A DNA stretch of 7,790 nt, taken from Acidovorax delafieldii (GTDB lineage Bacteria; Pseudomonadota; Gammaproteobacteria; Burkholderiales; Burkholderiaceae_C). The DNA lies in the NCBI GenBank assembly GCA_002327945.1, contig DCVY01000020.1, positions 3,044 through 10,833 of the forward strand, given 5' to 3'. Positions 7,113-7,790 of this stretch are shown in pieces; the first letter of the stretch is position 1; each line of letters begins with the position of its first letter. A model generated the notes under the pieces. The model made no database searches and was not told the origin of the DNA. It worked only from the letters and a program-made list of their open reading frames with translations. A program made the translations under genes and the position numbers.

Positions 7113-7272
7113 AGTGGGGCGCACGCCAGAAAAGCAGAAAAACCCACCATGATAGTGACGCGGGGCATTCCGTGGGGCGCGGCCCGAGCACCCCTTGCGC
7201 GGATCACGGACAATCCAACGCTTTATCGCTTGTGCTGCCTCGGCCCCCTGGGCCAAACAGCCCCTTTTGCGC
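7113..7272. promoter_or_regulatory. Divergent uvrA / yajR-like intergenic region
   Basis: About 160 bp (220 bp if the transporter starts at 7333) that should hold both promoters. On the minus strand TATCAT (7149-7154), 36 bases ahead of the uvrA GTG, is a possible -10 box, but no good -35 is seen 17 bases further out. I looked for a LexA box of the CTGT-N8-ACAG type and found none, so SOS control of uvrA is not supported by this window. No other structure is evident. Confidence 0.3.
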
Positions 7273-7332
7273 GTGTCAGACACCATCGTGACCCCCCCGA
7301 ACCCTTCGACGCCCCCCACCCCTTCCACGGCC

Positions 7333-7790
7333 ATGACGCCGCTGGAGCGCCGCTCCAGCATCAGCCTGGCGCTGATCTTTGCGCTGCGCATGCTGGGCCT
7401 GTTCCTCGTGCTGCCGGTGTTTGCCCTCGAAGCGCGCAAATACCCCGGCGGGGACGACCCCGCGCTGGTGGGCCTGGCCATGGGCATCTATGGCCTCACC
7501 CAGGCTGTGTTGCAACTGCCCTTGGGCATGGCATCCGACCGCTTCGGGCGCAAACGCGTCATCGTGCTGGGCCTGCTGGTGTTTGCCACGGGCAGCCTGC
7601 TGGCGGCGCTGGCCGAATCGCTGACCGGGCTGCTGGTGGGCCGCGCGCTGCAGGGCGCCGGCGCCGTGTCAGCCGCCGTGACGGCCCTGCTGGCCGACCA
7701 GACGCGCGACGCCGTGCGCACCAAGGCCATGGCGCTGGTGGGCGGCAGCATCGGCCTGATGTTTGCCGTGGCGCTGGTGGCCGCGCCCGT
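7333..7790 (+). CDS. yajR: YajR-like MFS transporter, partial (3' end beyond the window)
   Basis: N-terminal 152 residues of an inner-membrane major facilitator superfamily transporter, probably a proton-coupled exporter. It closely follows the start of E. coli YajR: MTPxERR, then [12 protein letters not shown] in helix 1, [13 protein letters not shown] in helix 2, motif [11 protein letters not shown] (65-74) in the 2-3 loop, and [20 protein letters not shown] in helix 4, followed by RTKAMAL. About five membrane helices are visible; the rest, including the C-terminal YAM domain typical of YajR, lies outside the window. The start is uncertain. The ATG at 7333 is used here, but GTG codons at 7273 and 7288 are in frame and would add a Pro/Thr/Ser-rich tail of 20 or 15 residues. 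None has a clear Shine-Dalgarno. The substrate is unknown; it is divergent from uvrA with no evident functional link. Confidence 0.87.
   Translation, partial: MTPLERRSSISLALIFALRMLGLFLVLPVFALEARKYPGGDDPALVGLAMGIYGLTQAVLQLPLGMASDRFGRKRVIVLGLLVFATGSLLAALAESLTGLLVGRALQGAGAVSAAVTALLADQTRDAVRTKAMALVGGSIGLMFAVALVAAP

Noticed and set aside
7113..7332. LexA (SOS) box ahead of uvrA.
   Set aside because: No CTGT-N8-ACAG or close variant was found by eye on either strand.
7113..7487. N-terminal extension of uvrA by 125 residues to an ATG at 7487.
   Set aside because: It would run antisense through the YajR-like start and has no similarity to any UvrA N-terminus. Conserved sequence begins about 30 residues after the GTG at 7112.

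Overview
The window is about two-thirds G+C with strong G/C bias at third codon positions. Its genes resemble those of beta-proteobacteria of the Comamonadaceae (Acidovorax-like). That assignment is inferred from protein character, gene neighbours and the style of the small intergenic repeats; no marker gene such as rRNA is present. Nearly all of the window is coding, and no gap exceeds about 215 bases.

Left part, minus strand (1-1950): an OmpR/EnvZ-type two-component operon. The response regulator (1195-1950) is followed by the sensor kinase, whose ATG overlaps the regulator stop in an ATGA. The kinase runs off the left edge, so its last ATP-binding part is missing. Centre-left, plus strand (2164-2760): a small exported Ser/Thr/Ala/Gly-rich repeat protein of unknown function, divergent from the regulator. 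The 213-bp gap between them holds two pairs of exact or near-exact 10-bp tandem repeats, the layout expected of an OmpR-family binding site, plus a set of alternative hairpins just ahead of the small gene's ribosome site. Next on the plus strand (2934-3905) is an exported alpha/beta hydrolase (esterase/lipase-like) with HGGGW and GHSAG motifs.

Right part: uvrA, the nucleotide-excision-repair damage-recognition ATPase, lies on the minus strand (3972-7112), convergent with the hydrolase. It is intact but longer than the E. coli protein. One of its extra segments is encoded by a G/C palindrome that looks like a small repeat element inserted in frame. Divergent from uvrA, a YajR-like MFS transporter begins near 7273-7333 and runs off the right edge.

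Most genes are ordinary chromosomal functions and I see no phage, IS, CRISPR, toxin-antitoxin or defence locus. The most interesting parts are (1) the candidate response-regulator operator shared by ompR and the unknown repeat protein, (2) the in-frame palindromic insertion in uvrA, (3) the repeat protein itself, and (4) degenerate dispersed-repeat-like elements in two intergenic gaps.
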